A stretch of 64,000 nucleotides of DNA from Cladorrhinum sp. PSN259. Lineage: Eukaryota; Ascomycota; Sordariomycetes; Sordariales; Podosporaceae. The stretch covers positions 248,001 to 312,000 of the forward strand of contig MU867087.1 of NCBI GenBank assembly GCA_033725935.1. Direction: 5' to 3'. Shown piece by piece: positions 10,166 to 21,242 of this stretch. A program made the position numbers and the translations under genes. The stretch's first letter is position 1; each line of letters starts with the position of its first letter. The notes below the pieces were generated by a model, which saw only the letters and a list, made by a program, of their open reading frames with translations, was not told the DNA's origin and searched no databases.

Positions 10166-12628
10166 ATGAATCCGGACCTTGAAAAATCCAGTCCCTACGC
10201 ACTGCGCCTGGGCGAAAATGAGATACGCCTAGTCCGATTGTTCAAGTACAACGATGGATCTATCTCGGGTGAACTCCAGCACTTCCACCTAGAGCGTTGC
10301 CCGCGATTCATAGCCACCTCTTACGTATGGGGCGACCGGGAGGACACAAATCCTATACAGCTCAACGGATACACGGTGGAAATTTTGAACACGGCCCGCT
10401 CGTTCTTTGAAGAGATGCTGGCACCGGACCATTACGACTATTTCCCGCCGAGCAAGACGTGGTGGTGGATGGACTGCATCTGCATCAACCAGGACGATCC
10501 CCTCGAGCGGAGCGCCCAGGTCGGTCTCATGAGCGCCGTCTACCAGCGCGCCTTGAAGACCGTTATCTGGCTAGGCCAAGCGTCTGAAGACAGCGACGAG
10601 GGCCTGGGGTTCCTAAAGCTCCTCGCAGAAGACTGGACCGTCTCCCGTTCCGACAGGTCGTACTGGCGGGACAACATCTGGCCGCAAATCGCCGCGAGAT
10701 CCAGCAGCTGGAGGGCGGTCGAGCGTCTGTTGACACGAAGATGGTGGGAGCGGGTCTGGACTTTGCAAGAATTCCTCCTCAGCAGGGACGCGGCCTTCTA
10801 CTGCGGCAGCAAGCGGATCACGCTGGACCAGATGGCTTACGCGATCCACGCCGTGTGGGAGTGGCACCAGCGGCACGACCGGTCCATCATCTCGAGGCGA
10901 GGGTATGAAAAGGGGTGGAACCGGTTCCGGATGCTCGAATGGTACGAGCACGTCTCTTCGCTCGGACAGCAGCTCGCCCTGGTGGGGATCCTGACGTATA
11001 CCGCCACCTCGTCTGTCACGGACCCGCGGGACAGGTTGTACTCGCTGCTGGGTCTCCTCTCGCCGGTCGAGTTAGACATCATCGGCCGGCCTGACTACGA
11101 GTCGGACGCTTGCGTCATCTACATCGACTTTGCCATCTCATTTATCAACAGATATCGCACCCTGGACTTGCTATGTATTGCGCCCGAGATGGCGGAAGGG
11201 AATCTCCCCCCAGGCGAGGCTGCCGACAAGTGGTCCAATCTACCGTCGTGGGTACCCAATTGGAGTCTGCAGACAAGGCAATCGCCGCCCTTGTTATGCA
11301 TGGCCAACCAGAGCGCAAACCCGGAGATTGGCAACTTCCGGCCATTGCATTCGAAGAAGTACAATTGTGAGTACCGCGCCTGCGGACCGTTAACGGCAAT
11401 TACCAGGATTCGATCGTCGGACCTCAGAGAGCTCGTCTGCGCGGGCATCATCCTGGATGAGATTGATGGCTTAGGGGGTGGAAGGGCCGTCGCCGCCGGA
11501 GGCGAGTCCGACGAGGAAGAAGCAGTGCACATCGCGGGGATGATCCAGTCCACGTCGCGTGAAAATACAACACACCATATCCCACCACGATCAAACCGTG
11601 ATTTCGTTGTCAGCGATGAGCAACATAGGATCATCGCCACGTCGCAGGCAGTCTCGATCACTGAGCAAATCGCGCGGAGTCTGACTCTTGACCGCCAGGA
11701 CCCTTACCTCGGGCAAGAAGCCCCCGTGCAGGCATTTGCGCGGCAGCTTCGACGGCTCTGTGTGCAGAGCGGAGGCCGGCCTATCCAGCTGCTGGGGTTT
11801 GGGCCAGTAGGAGGAGTGGCCCGGGAGACAGACGCCGCCGAGTCGACTGCAGAAATTGTCGAGTGGTTTCAGTGGAACAAAGACCTGCGCATCAGGGGTC
11901 TTAGGCTGGGGGATGCCCTTTCTGCTGAAAGTGAAGCCAGGGCGAATGTTGATGATAGAAGCCGCGGGCAAACAACTGGGCGAACCTCGGCAGGGCATTG
12001 GGCACCAGGGCAGACGCAACAGAGTCCGTACCCGCAGAGAATGGAACAAGAACAGGGCGAAACTAAAACAAAGGGTGAGCTTGCGGACAAGGGCAGCATC
12101 AGCGACCCAGGAAAGGAACATGATCATGGCGTTGTCATGTCCGGCGAAGGGGTTGATGGCAAGTGGTGCTGGAATGCCGTAAAGGCCCACAGTGGTAGTG
12201 GGTGTGAGACTGAAAAGGGCGTACCTAGTTGTATCCCTGAGACTGTCATTAGTGATAAAGCCGACACTGAAAGCAAGGCCAACCGTGACCACGAACAGCG
12301 CCAGGCGACCAAGTTTGCGACACGATTCCGAAGCACCACCTACAGACGGGGCAAGAGACTTATGGTTACCGAGACGGGCATTTTGGGCATGGCCCCAAGG
12401 TTGGCGAGAAAGGGGGACAGGGTTTGTATCTTGCTGGGTTGTAGTATCCCTCTTGTTCTGAGAGCAGAGGGTGTGCGTATTGCTGGGGGTGATAGGGAAG
12501 GGAGCAGCGGGATCGGAAGGAGATACACGGTAGTGGGTGAGGCGTATGTGGATGGGTATATGAATGGGGAGGTTATTGATGCGGTGAAAAGGGAGCTGAG
12601 GAGGGTCGAGGACTTGAGGATTATATGA
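10166..12628 (+). CDS. HET-domain (heterokaryon incompatibility) protein
   Basis: An 820-aa single-exon frame starting at a good ATG. The HET domain occupies about residues 45-200: FIATSYVWGD, then WWWMDCICINQDDPLERSAQV, then MSAVYQRALKTVIWLG, followed by RVWTLQEFLLS. This is the 'SYVWGD' subclass with a long C-terminal region ending in a conserved-looking GDRVCILLGCSIPLVLR segment common to this subclass. A low-complexity hydrophilic insert spans roughly residues 590-710. HET proteins trigger cell death when unlike hyphae fuse; the HET domain is TIR-like in fold and proposed to act through NAD metabolism in some cases. No STAND or repeat partner is fused here. A long antisense frame (11591-12757) is judged a shadow. 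Domain call is secure; allelic specificity is unknown. Confidence 0.93.
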   Translation: MNPDLEKSSPYALRLGENEIRLVRLFKYNDGSISGELQHFHLERCPRFIATSYVWGDREDTNPIQLNGYTVEILNTARSFFEEMLAPDHYDYFPPSKTWWWMDCICINQDDPLERSAQVGLMSAVYQRALKTVIWLGQASEDSDEGLGFLKLLAEDWTVSRSDRSYWRDNIWPQIAARSSSWRAVERLLTRRWWERVWTLQEFLLSRDAAFYCGSKRITLDQMAYAIHAVWEWHQRHDRSIISRRGYEKGWNRFRMLEWYEHVSSLGQQLALVGILTYTATSSVTDPRDRLYSLLGLLSPVELDIIGRPDYESDACVIYIDFAISFINRYRTLDLLCIAPEMAEGNLPPGEAADKWSNLPSWVPNWSLQTRQSPPLLCMANQSANPEIGNFRPLHSKKYNCEYRACGPLTAITRIRSSDLRELVCAGIILDEIDGLGGGRAVAAGGESDEEEAVHIAGMIQSTSRENTTHHIPPRSNRDFVVSDEQHRIIATSQAVSITEQIARSLTLDRQDPYLGQEAPVQAFARQLRRLCVQSGGRPIQLLGFGPVGGVARETDAAESTAEIVEWFQWNKDLRIRGLRLGDALSAESEARANVDDRSRGQTTGRTSAGHWAPGQTQQSPYPQRMEQEQGETKTKGELADKGSISDPGKEHDHGVVMSGEGVDGKWCWNAVKAHSGSGCETEKGVPSCIPETVISDKADTESKANRDHEQRQATKFATRFRSTTYRRGKRLMVTETGILGMAPRLARKGDRVCILLGCSIPLVLRAEGVRIAGGDREGSSGIGRRYTVVGEAYVDGYMNGEVIDAVKRELRRVEDLRII

Positions 12629-13190
12629 TTTGGAAACTGAGGTAACGTCATGCTGGAACTGCAGCGATACAAGACCCAAGTCACGTATCCCGACTCTCGT
12701 TAAACTGCCACCGGCCCTTCTTCGAGTGTTAGTGGTAGATAGGAGTGTCGACAACAATGAAACTCTATATCCATTTGGACATGAGTTCTTGGGGTTGATC
12801 GTTACAGTTTTGGACCTAGAAGAACCATACCTGAGGCAATGGAGTTAGAGTAATCGGGGGAGTTTAGGTATGCAAGCTGCTGTTTCTATAAGGCGAAAAT
12901 AAATGCAAAATGGGAGACAGCACCAAACGTTGCAATGATTCGCTTGCCGTGACTAAATGGAGCATAGCCGCCGTGATAATAGCCCTTCTGAACTCGCTTG
13001 CGGTTCGGTTCCGAGTTTGACGCAGCCCCCGCAGACGCAATGTCGGGTCGGGGAGACGTAAAGATCCAGGTACGGCTATATATCACCCCATGCTTTCCTG
13101 GTTCCAGTCGTTCCTCACAGCCAGTTTCCCAAAACCTTCACCCGTCTTGCAGCCCTTGTTTGGGGATTCAAAAATTCACACGTACTCGCC
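12629..13190. other. Intergenic
   Basis: No gene seen. A TATA-like TATATATC at 13076-13083 lies about 110 bp upstream of the next proposed start codon. Confidence 0.5.
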
Positions 13191-13852
13191 ATGTTACTAC
13201 CATCGCCTCAACTGTCCGCCTCATTATGGGCATTGGCCATGCTCCTAGGAAAGTTAGCAAACCCCCCTCCTAGAACCCCTCTTTATCTAGAGCATCACCT
13301 CGCCCTCGCTCCCCCGACACGTCAAAAAAATTATCCAGATGTCAATGCCAGCTAACGTCTTTCAACAACTCTCCCCAAACCAGCTTCCAAGCCCAAGCCG
13401 AATCCCATCCCGAATCCCATCCCGAATCCCATCCACACCTCACCCCCTGCCCATCATGCTACACCTCCACGCTCTGGCTCCACCCGCCCTGCGCGTACTG
13501 GCCCTGCACTGGTCCCTCCACCCTACCCACGCGAGGCTGCACGAGCACGATCGACCTACGCCCCACCACAGTAACCATCCCCGGCCGGAACCCGGCCTGT
13601 CCGACCACGCCAAGCGTCATTTCCGCCCTGCCTTGTCCCCGGACACCGGCGTGCTACGCTTCGCTGTGCAGCACCGTGGTATTGACTGGTACATCTGGGG
13701 GTGGCGGGGCCGGGACGACGACGGTTACGCAGAGGGCGTTGAAGTGTCTTGTTACGAGTACTGTTGGTAGTGCTACTGCCACTGCTGCTGTTACTGCTGC
13801 TGTTACTGCTGCGGTTGATGCTGGCACGGCGGGTGTGGCGGCTACTGGGTAA
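13191..13852 (+). CDS. Putative secreted Thr/Cys-rich small protein (two exons)
   Basis: This is my own join: exon 1 13191-13252, intron 13253-13338 (donor GTTAGC, acceptor ATCCAG), exon 2 13339-13852, about 191 aa. Exon 1 encodes a signal-like segment (SASLWALAMLL). Exon 2 reads in a frame that has no start codon of its own: a threefold E-S-H-P repeat made from a 12-bp DNA repeat, then a Cys/Thr/Pro-rich domain (CPSCYTSTLWLHPPCAYWPC and later CTST, PACPTTPS, CPRTPACY, SLCSTVVLTGT), ending in an Ala/Thr tail built of ACTGCTGCTGTT repeats. The even spacing of cysteines and the Thr-rich tail fit a cell-wall or extracellular protein. The competing open frame at 13339-13770 has no such character. 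The branch site is not obvious and the tail may extend past an in-frame TAA at 13850 in related strains. Family not recognised. Confidence 0.45.
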
Positions 13853-14236
13853 TTAAATAGGACGACGGCGGCGATGACGGGGAGTTTTGGTTTGTCATAT
13901 AATGCTCAGAGTGCTAGTGCTGCTACGAGGACACTGACGCTTTGGTCCCCGGCGATGTCGCGGGGGATGTACGGGGGGTGATTGGTGGACAGGACGTGGC
14001 TGACTGGGAGTCTATTGGTACTGTATTAAATGACTGGACTGTTTCGGAGAGAGTCCTCAAGAAGCAAAAGCTAGGGGACTCGCAGGGCTTCATTTTTAGT
14101 GAGCTGGGGGTGATTGTATGTTACTTTGGAGCAGCATCATGGATGGGATTTCGCCGTCGAAACTTAGTCTCACGGGCAGTTATGAAATGGAGATTTTATT
14201 CATAATGAAAAGTATTATGCTAACAGATCTCTTCCC

Positions 14237-14885
14237 CTATTCAAGACATGAAGCTCTCCTTGTCCACTTATCAACATGGGCGAGGTGCGCGACCCTGTCG
14301 GTGTTGGTGCGACCACAGCGGCATCGGAAGCTGTCGCGGGTGGTCGATGGACGGCAGTTACGCACGTGGCGTACATGATTGTCTTTCGGCGTATCAGGCT
14401 TACCACATTGGCAGCGAAACTTTATGTCAGGACTTGAATCGTGCAGAGAATCAACGTGACGGCCCAGGTCCTTTTGGCTAGAAAACTGCATGGAACAGAC
14501 GTGGCATCGGGATCGAATGCGGTTTGTACATAGCTCTTTGGCCGGAAGGCAGTAGGAGAAGCCTTACAGTCCAGCCCAGTAGATTCTGGTATTTGGCTGG
14601 GAGTACGAGTAAGAAAGTCGACGGGCGTATTCGGAGACCGATGAGAAGTGTCTGAGGTCGTGGAACCAACACATGGCCATGTCGAAGGAGAGTCATGACT
14701 TGAACCAGGCGAAGTCAAAGGAAAAGTTGGAAGGCTAGGCGGCTCGGTCTCGTCAGAGAGTATTGTCAGCTTGGATGGTCGATCGAGTCCGCTTTGGGCT
14801 CGGGTTCAACCAGCAGGTGGCCCCATCCATCATGGGCATCTGATTCAATATCTGACTGGGACAATGCGTTAAGGAGGGGATTTCG
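14237..14885 (-). pseudogene. C2H2-like zinc-finger gene relic with frameshifts
   Basis: On the minus strand three coding-looking segments follow one another in three different frames. 14885-14785 reads SQSDIESDAHDGWGHLLVEP; 14790-14530 reads a Ser/Thr/Pro-rich linker (LSDETEPPSLPTFPLTSPGS and onward); 14530-14237 gives a C2H2 finger (CHVCSMQFSSQKDLGRHVDS followed by LH) and two further Cys/His segments (FRCQCGKPDTPKDNHVRHVR, FRCRCGRTNTDRVAHL). No intron of usual size restores the frame between them; a GTAAGG donor exists but the only acceptors give an intron of about 32 bp and a stop codon. Either the gene has decayed by indels or the assembly carries indels. An upstream 5' part may lie towards 15860 but cannot be fixed. 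Confidence 0.5.
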
Positions 14886-16518
14886 GGCACCTAACTTCTA
14901 TGCCTGTGCATTTTCAGCGAAAGAAAATTTTTGGAAATACGAGTAACAATGGAGTAAAAGTGGCTTGGACGCGTGAGGTTCCGCATTTGAATTTCTGGAA
15001 TTAAAAACCGTGGAGAGGTAAGGATCTCACACCGGCACCCGTGTCCAGTGCAAAGTCCACAAGATAACCTAGTCGAAATCGTAATAAAAGTTGTGTTCGC
15101 CGGCCATGCGGGCAGGCACAGCCGGCAAAAAATGGGGTCCTTCACAATCCGGAGCAAGAGATTCGATGTTGTAAAGGGTGAGGAGCAGTCATCGATCTCG
15201 CACTTGACGTTAAAGGGAAATCTGGCGATAGGGGCATGAGCGCTGAGCTAAGAAAGAATCCTGGTAGAAGCCGGCGTTCCAGTTCACGGGCTGTGTAAGC
15301 CCGTGAAGAGGAAAAGCTATGAAAGCGGCTCGCTCGTTTGCTTTGCCTTAGCTCAGGCCAGTGTTCTTGTGCTTGATATTGAAATTTTTGGTCGAGTGAC
15401 AATTCTGATGGGCGGCGGTGGCGTTGACGGTTGTTGATGGAGATGGGATTGAGTTTGTGGTGGACCACTGGTGGGATGGAGGAGTGGTGGCGAATGGTGA
15501 ATCCTGCAGACGATGCGTGGCCAGCGAAAGCCGAGTATAAATACAGCTTTACCTCGCTCAGGTTGCTTTCCAACAGTTGAGAGATTTGGGGGCAGAGAGG
15601 CAGCCGAAACGCAGAATACATTGGAATTGGTACCTGTGTTAATGTGAGGCCAGCACGCACGTAGAAGGTACAGCATAGATAGTGACTGCTTATTATCTGG
15701 CAAGACGCCACATGTACCTCCGTACATGTGGATGCGGGATACTCTACATGTCTGATTTCAGGGTCGGTACTTGAGCTTGCGTGAGGCCGCTTCATAACAT
15801 CTGGTATCTTGGTACTTACCGAGGTGGTGCTGAGCCTGGTATTGTCATTGGACATGTGCATGTTGGGCTCGGCTGTGGCTGTTTCGAATGCCGGGTGTCT
15901 CGGAAACTGCAGGCCCTACAGGACTGACAGGTTGAAAAGAGCTGAAATGCCAAAGGTGAAGAAAAACATTGGGATTCGGCAAGCCTGATTGAGGCCCCGC
16001 TCTGTTATGAGCACACGTCCGGCCAAACTCTGTGAGGCCAGAAACATGCGTTCTTACCTCCATCATTTGTTTCTGGAGTGTTGACAAATGACAATAGCTT
16101 GTATTCATTTTTTATTTCATCCATGCCTTTGATTGCCGACACGCCTTGAAACGTGAGGCCAGAGATCGAGCAATGAGGCCATGGGACGCGGGGATATGCA
16201 AGCTTTGATATTTCCCAACCTGTGGCATACATGGGCGATTTGGACCGCTTGAATCTCAATGAATCTATTGTGAGGCTACTCTAGTCCACTTTGTTCAGGA
16301 TCGATGCCTCATCCCTAGGTACTCGCGAGCTGGTGCGAATATTTAGAGCCGGCGGAAAATGTGCTATTAGAAGCTTTCCAGACTGTCACCAGACAGATCG
16401 CCACCATAGCTACTTGCATGTTTTTTTTTTTTTTTTTTTTTTTGCTAGACCTCTGAGCTACGATATCGTATTTAAACCGAAAAAGCGTTGTCACAACTTA
16501 CAGAGACAACTTACAACA
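14886..16518. other. Region without a firm gene
   Basis: Several minus-strand frames (the longest 15142-15861, 239 codons) are Ser/His-rich and lack recognisable motifs. They may contain the 5' exons of the zinc-finger relic downstream, but no consistent join was found. A run of 21 T lies at 16423-16443, just upstream of the next small gene. Confidence 0.3.
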
Positions 16519-16870
16519 ATGAATACCCCTAACCAGGACGGCACGGTCGTCTCCAAGAACAGAAGACTAGGCGAAAAGACAACTAAATATGAGAATAGGT
16601 AGGTAATGGCCTCATATCATTTTTGATAGTAGTCACTGATACTCGTCTCGCAGTCTCTGCGCCGGCAGTTACATCACGGTCCCAAGGACCTTCGGGAAAG
16701 GAGCTGGCCTGCGTCGGAACCCTCGAGAGGGTACTCGGCTCCCCGAGACGCCAATGAGCCCCTGGATATCCCAAGACCCGCGAGATGAGGCGTGGAACAA
16801 CGTTGAGAGTGTTCTTGGATTGACGTACAAAAGAGGAGAGCCGGGTGCAGGGGGAAGGACACTTGGCTAG
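16519..16870 (+). CDS. Small hypothetical protein, two exons
   Basis: My join: exon 1 16519-16598 and exon 2 16654-16870, 98 aa. The ATG has a good context (ACAACAATG). The intron is 55 bp with donor GTAGGT, a branch-like CACTGATAC and acceptor CTCGCAG, and the phase (2) closes exactly. The protein is basic and Gly/Pro/Arg-rich (RTFGKGAGLRRNP, then ETPMSPWISQDPRDEAWNNV) and ends with GGRTLG. No signal peptide and no family recognised. The clean splice signals and the long open second exon, which has no ATG-started frame of its own in that phase, are the support. Confidence 0.5.
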
Positions 16871-17661
16871 TTACAGCGGCGCTCCTTCCACGCGACGGTC
16901 ATCAAAATAATGTGGCTAGTTGAGCTCCTCAAGCCGGCGTTGAAACTGAAGCCAAGCTCGCTGGAGGCGGAAAGATCATGACTGTGGAAAATTGGATACG
17001 ACTTTGATTCATGAAGGCTGACGATTGCGTAATAATTATGTCCTTTGCCCAGTCTCTGTTAAAGGGATTAGTGTGTCCTCTTGCTCCGGTGCGCCCTTTC
17101 GCCGTCAGATTCCCGCCCAGTTACGATGGCCAAGACTATCCGGAAGATGATCTACCTGGACTGTCATGAAAGTCATATTTGACTGTAAGGCGGTGCAAAA
17201 TTGAATAGACAGGTCAAGCTTAAACCGGTAGTCCTGGCTAAGGGGGTATATCAGAGAGGAAAGGTTTAATTCTAAATTATTTCGAGGCCTCCCTAGCAAA
17301 GGCTAGGGTAGCTAGTCCTGGCAGGGGGGCAATAAGCTACATAGCTGTAGCCAAGCTAAACCCTAGCTAAAAAGCCCACAAAGAGGAGTTTTCGGTCCAT
17401 AGGCTAGATTTGAACAATATAACTAATTTACTAGCTTTCTGAACAATCCCACAGTGGAACCTATACTTTAACTAAAGTTACCGTTCTCTTATTCTTACCC
17501 CTCGCTTATCATATACGTTACCAAAAATGGTAATGATAGCTTCCTTTCATGCCAACACACAACCCCCCCCCTTCCCGCTAGGTGGTTATTTCTTTAAGAC
17601 TAGAAAGGTTTTAACGCCTCGTCGTAGGATGTCCAACGCGGAAAATAGCCGGCAAGAGCCT
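16871..17661. other. Intergenic, with CTAG-rich imperfect inverted repeat
   Basis: No gene. 17285-17370 contains several CTAGGG/CCCTAG and AGCTA elements arranged as an imperfect inverted repeat (CTAGGGTAGCTAG facing AAACCCTAGCTA), probably a transposon relic. Confidence 0.4.
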
Positions 17662-19106
17662 TCACATTTCCCACACCATCTCCCCTCTATACACGGAAAC
17701 GAAGGCCTCCACTTTACCCCCTGGCCGCTGGTACCTCGAGGACTGCAGAGTAGCTGCCACAGCGACCGGCTGCTTATTTACCGCGACCCAGCCGCAGGTT
17801 ATATCCATAACGTCAACCCGTTTGTTGAGCGCCTTCTTAGCCTTTTCAAACTCAAGGTTTGAGTTGCCGCCTGTCTTGACGTCGGTTACACGGCCAAGCT
17901 GGACGAGAATCTCGCACGTCCCGTCCTGCACGGCGCTCCTCAGGGTAGCAACATCCCTTTTGCAATCTTTCGTCAGCTGCATCACCTCAGTCTCGACCCC
18001 GACGGTGGAAGAGTCTAGCATCGGTTTGACGCGGCCAAACATGTTGTAATGTTTCATGTCCTTGATCGCGGTGCTGAGGATGCTGTCAACGTCGGCCAGC
18101 GTGGTCTTCCCTGCGCCGGATGTGGCCCAGCGTTGCTCGTCGTGGTAGCTATCCATTGCTTTCTTAGCCGATTCAAGCTCACCTCGGCAGGCGGCCGCAG
18201 CTGCAGCTATCGCTGCGCAGATGTCCTCTGCCGGGGAGTCAACGTAGGACTTGAGGGCGAATACGGCCTTGGCGTACCCTGAGATGCTGCCGATAGCGAG
18301 GTACGCCTGGCCATTTATAGCCTTGGTGTTAGCCCCCTCGCGTTTCCGCACACTGGCAAGGTCGCGATCGCAGCGTTCGAGGTCTTGGCTGACAGCTTTC
18401 TCGTCCCGGATGATCTGGACGAGGTTGCCTTGGGCAGTCTTCTCAAACTCGGTAGTAACGAGAAGCTGGGCCTTGAGTTCCTTGAGTGAATTCTGGAGTT
18501 GGGCGATTTCGGCCGCGTGAATCTCGTCGCGCCACCCAAAGATTACAAGCTCGGCGGAAGACTGGACGAATGACCTGGCGCGTGCCGTAACGGTGAGCTT
18601 GCACCCCCCCTCGGGGCAGATGACGGGGTCCCATTTGACGCCGTCACTCTGTAGGCGTTCCCAGCTGCGTATCGGATGCTGGGCAGTAATGGAAAACTTG
18701 AACTTCGGGCGTACCGCGAGGACGCTCTTCATTTGGTGGAACTTGGTCTGACCTTTGGTGATTTTGTCAATCGGCATCCTCTCGAGATAGCGGAGGTCGA
18801 GGAAGCTGAGGCGCGACGATTGTGTGCTTTGGTGTTTTTCCAGCTCGGCTTTTTTGGTGCGTGCTTCCTGGGCTTTTTTTGTTTCTATCGTTGACGAGTT
18901 TCGGGGTTCCTTACCGCGCTGTTCTAAGACGGCGCGGTGGCGATTCAGCGTTTGTACAAGTTCCTGGCATGCAACGGCTTCTGACAGCCTAATTCTGTCA
19001 GCACATTCAACAATAGCTCGGGATCCTCCAGTGAAAAATACTGCAGGATGACTTACACATTGACCGTTCCATCGCTGCCGGGAAATGGACCTGGCATTGA
19101 TCCCAT
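17662..19106 (-). CDS. Conserved hypothetical coiled-coil protein
   Basis: My join on the minus strand: exon 1 19106-19057, intron 19056-18989 (68 bp, donor GTAAGT, branch GTGCTGAC, acceptor AATTAG), exon 2 18988-17662; 458 aa. It starts MGSMPGPFPGSDGTVNV and passes into a Lys/Glu-rich helix (about residues 20-85). The middle has WDPVICPEGGCKLTVTARAR followed by a long coiled coil (HAAEIAQLQNSLKELKAQLL and onward). An Ala-rich segment (ICAAIAAAAAACRGELESAK) leads to a globular C-terminus ending FVSVYRGEMVWEM. Without the splice, the frame is open back to about 19110 but has no ATG at its head, so the join decides the start. A GAGKTT string near 18110 fits a loose P-loop pattern but lies in a helical region and is probably coincidental. 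I do not recognise the family; the cell location is probably cytoplasmic, as no signal or membrane segment is present. Confidence 0.75.
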
Positions 19107-19451
19107 TGTGTGATGCATTTGGGTGGTTATATATCTAATAGCCAAGAGCTTTAGCTAATCGGGCTTATACTATATAATAGAAGCGGTAGCATAAGAGATC
19201 TAGCAGCATTACCTCCGATATCTTTACGATAGAAAGAAACAGTAAATAGGCGCGAATAAATTAAATAGTCTTAAATTTAAACTTTTATAAGCGCTAATAA
19301 CGGTATTCCTATTCCCTAATATAATATCGAACTTAATTAACGGGTGGGTCTTATTCTAAGGGCGTTTAATAGGGTATGTCTATTCTTAAACTGCATATAC
19401 GGTAGAATATAGTATATCTTAAACTACTTAGCGTATATAAGAGAACCTAAC
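19107..19451. other. AT-rich intergenic island
   Basis: 19130-19445 is very AT-rich with frequent TA dinucleotides and no open frame, consistent with RIP. It leads directly into the LTR fragments. Confidence 0.5.
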
Positions 19452-19663
19452 TGTTACAACCTGCACCGGGTAGGGTTCAGACTGCAAGGCAGTACGCCTG
19501 GGGCAATATGACAGGGAAATCGAAGGTTGTGGGACGCTCTCAGACGGGGTCAATCACTGTCAACTAACAGGTAGTTCTACAAACTTCTCTAGAGAGAAAG
19601 TATGAGACTGTAAAGAAGATTGTAGACAATGAACGTTGTAAAGTAGAGGCGTGGAATGCCTGG
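19452..19663. mobile_element. LTR fragment, copy 2
   Basis: Starts TGTTACAACC and matches 7311 onward for about 130 bp with only transition differences (for example GCGGGAC versus GTGGGAC). It then diverges after the TAGTTCTACAAA stretch and is cut off where copy 3 begins. Confidence 0.7.
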
Positions 19664-19945
19664 TGTTACAACCTGCACCGGAGTAGGGGTACAGATTGCA
19701 AGGCGGTACGCCAAGGGGTAGATGACAGGGGAATCGAAGATTGTGCCAAACGTCTTAGAAAAGGGGTGTCACTGTCAACAACAGGTTGTTCTAACAAAGA
19801 GCTACTGAGAGTAGATTGTATACAATGAACATGATATTACTTGCGTGAGGAAGCAGATTCCGCGAGGTGGGAAGTGCCCAGCACTTCCACTATATACTAG
19901 TAAGTGAAGCTATCTACATGTGTTTTCTAGGGTACCTTGTATCTC
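19664..19945. mobile_element. LTR fragment, copy 3
   Basis: Starts TGTTACAACC directly after copy 2 and follows the 7311 element through the GTGCCCAGCACTTCC hairpin and CTATCTACATGTGTTTTCTAG. It is more diverged than copy 2 and fades out near 19945, so about 200 bp of the LTR end is missing. Confidence 0.65.
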
Positions 19946-21242
19946 TTGGGGTACGGTTTCTGAATGACGGATATCAGTTAGCCCGAGAATTTAGCAGACA
20001 GGGGAACATTCCTTGGTGAGCTACCTACGCCCTACTGCAATGATCTTTAGCAGTCTGGTATCGACACCCCACTCAGTCATGTGCAAATACCTTAGTATGA
20101 GGTCACTTGTGTCGACAGGCATCGACTACTTTGGCAGCTGCCCTATGAAATGGCGAGAGGACGTTGAGCCCAACAGAACGAACCTCGCCATTCATTTTGA
20201 ATGCAAGCCCGAAAGAGCGACCGCTGGGAGTATTTACGCAAGGAAATAACAAAATTCAAAATTTCGGTGCCACCGGCATGTCCGGGGCATTTTTACGCAA
20301 ACATTGTATCAGCAACTGGGAAGGACTTGGCGGGCTAATTTATAGCTAACCCAGGCCCAAACAGTCCGATTGGGAAAACGCTCTCTCGGTACTGCACCCC
20401 TCTATCAAGTCAAAGGTAGAGGGGTGGTACACGACTTACTGCCAACAATTTACGAATGACTGTCTTAACGATAACGAGTCTTTCAGACGAGCAGAATCAG
20501 ATACGGTTTTACCTTCAAATTACATACTGAGGTCAACAACCTCATATTTCATTTCCGGCTCTCTACATAATCATGATTCGCAGATAACTCGCAATTCCGA
20601 ACTTGCTCAACAGCCGCCACATTAGTCACTGCCAATCAGTTCCTTCAGACTCCGCCACCCGACCGTTGATCCCCAATCCCGTCTCTCTTGGCAATCTCTC
20701 CAACGAAAAAAATGACCAAAGCTTCTAGATGACTCCAAACGTCCGAAAGCCAAGGAATTCAAACCAAGCAATCCCATGTCGGACAAGACATATTCTTATC
20801 GCCAAGCGGGAATGGAGTCAACCCTTCCCAAAGGGGCAGTAAACTTACAACGCCTCCTCCACACCTTGCTCCACAATTCTCACCGATGGGTAACAGAGTA
20901 CGTAATTATTCCCGGCAACCTGCGAAACTCGGGGCTTGGCTACCCAGTTTGGTGGAGGGGCCAAGCCTTTTCTTAATTATACAAAGCTTTCTTTTTGGAT
21001 ATTTTTCACAAATCTGGGGAATTTCTAATGTTTTGCCAATGACGGATGGAGTTCCTGCAGGAACGCATTCTGTCAAATTTGTGGGTATATAATGGGGTCT
21101 TTGTCCTTTTTTTCTGTGAATCTGGAAAAGTAAACAAATTGGTCGTATCTAACTGTCAATTTTTTGATTTTTTTTACTTTTTGATAATTTCCCTTTCTTT
21201 TCTCCCGCCCTTCGGGGTACCTACCCTCTCTCTTCGTTCAAC
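19946..21242. other. Intergenic, upstream of the ENA ATPase gene
   Basis: No supportable gene; the short frames at 20013-20349 and 20776-21092 have no features. The last 150 bp before 21243 are pyrimidine-rich (T and CTTTTCTCCC runs), as is usual in promoters of well-expressed fungal genes. Confidence 0.5.

Noticed and set aside
11591..12757. 388-codon antisense frame within the HET gene
   Set aside because: Lies opposite a clear HET coding sequence with low-complexity codons; no domain and no independent signals.
18095..18120. GAGKTT string in the 458-aa protein as a P-loop
   Set aside because: Fits the loose [AG]x4GK[ST] pattern, but is flanked by helical coiled-coil sequence and lacks a preceding beta strand, glycine-rich loop context and Walker B.
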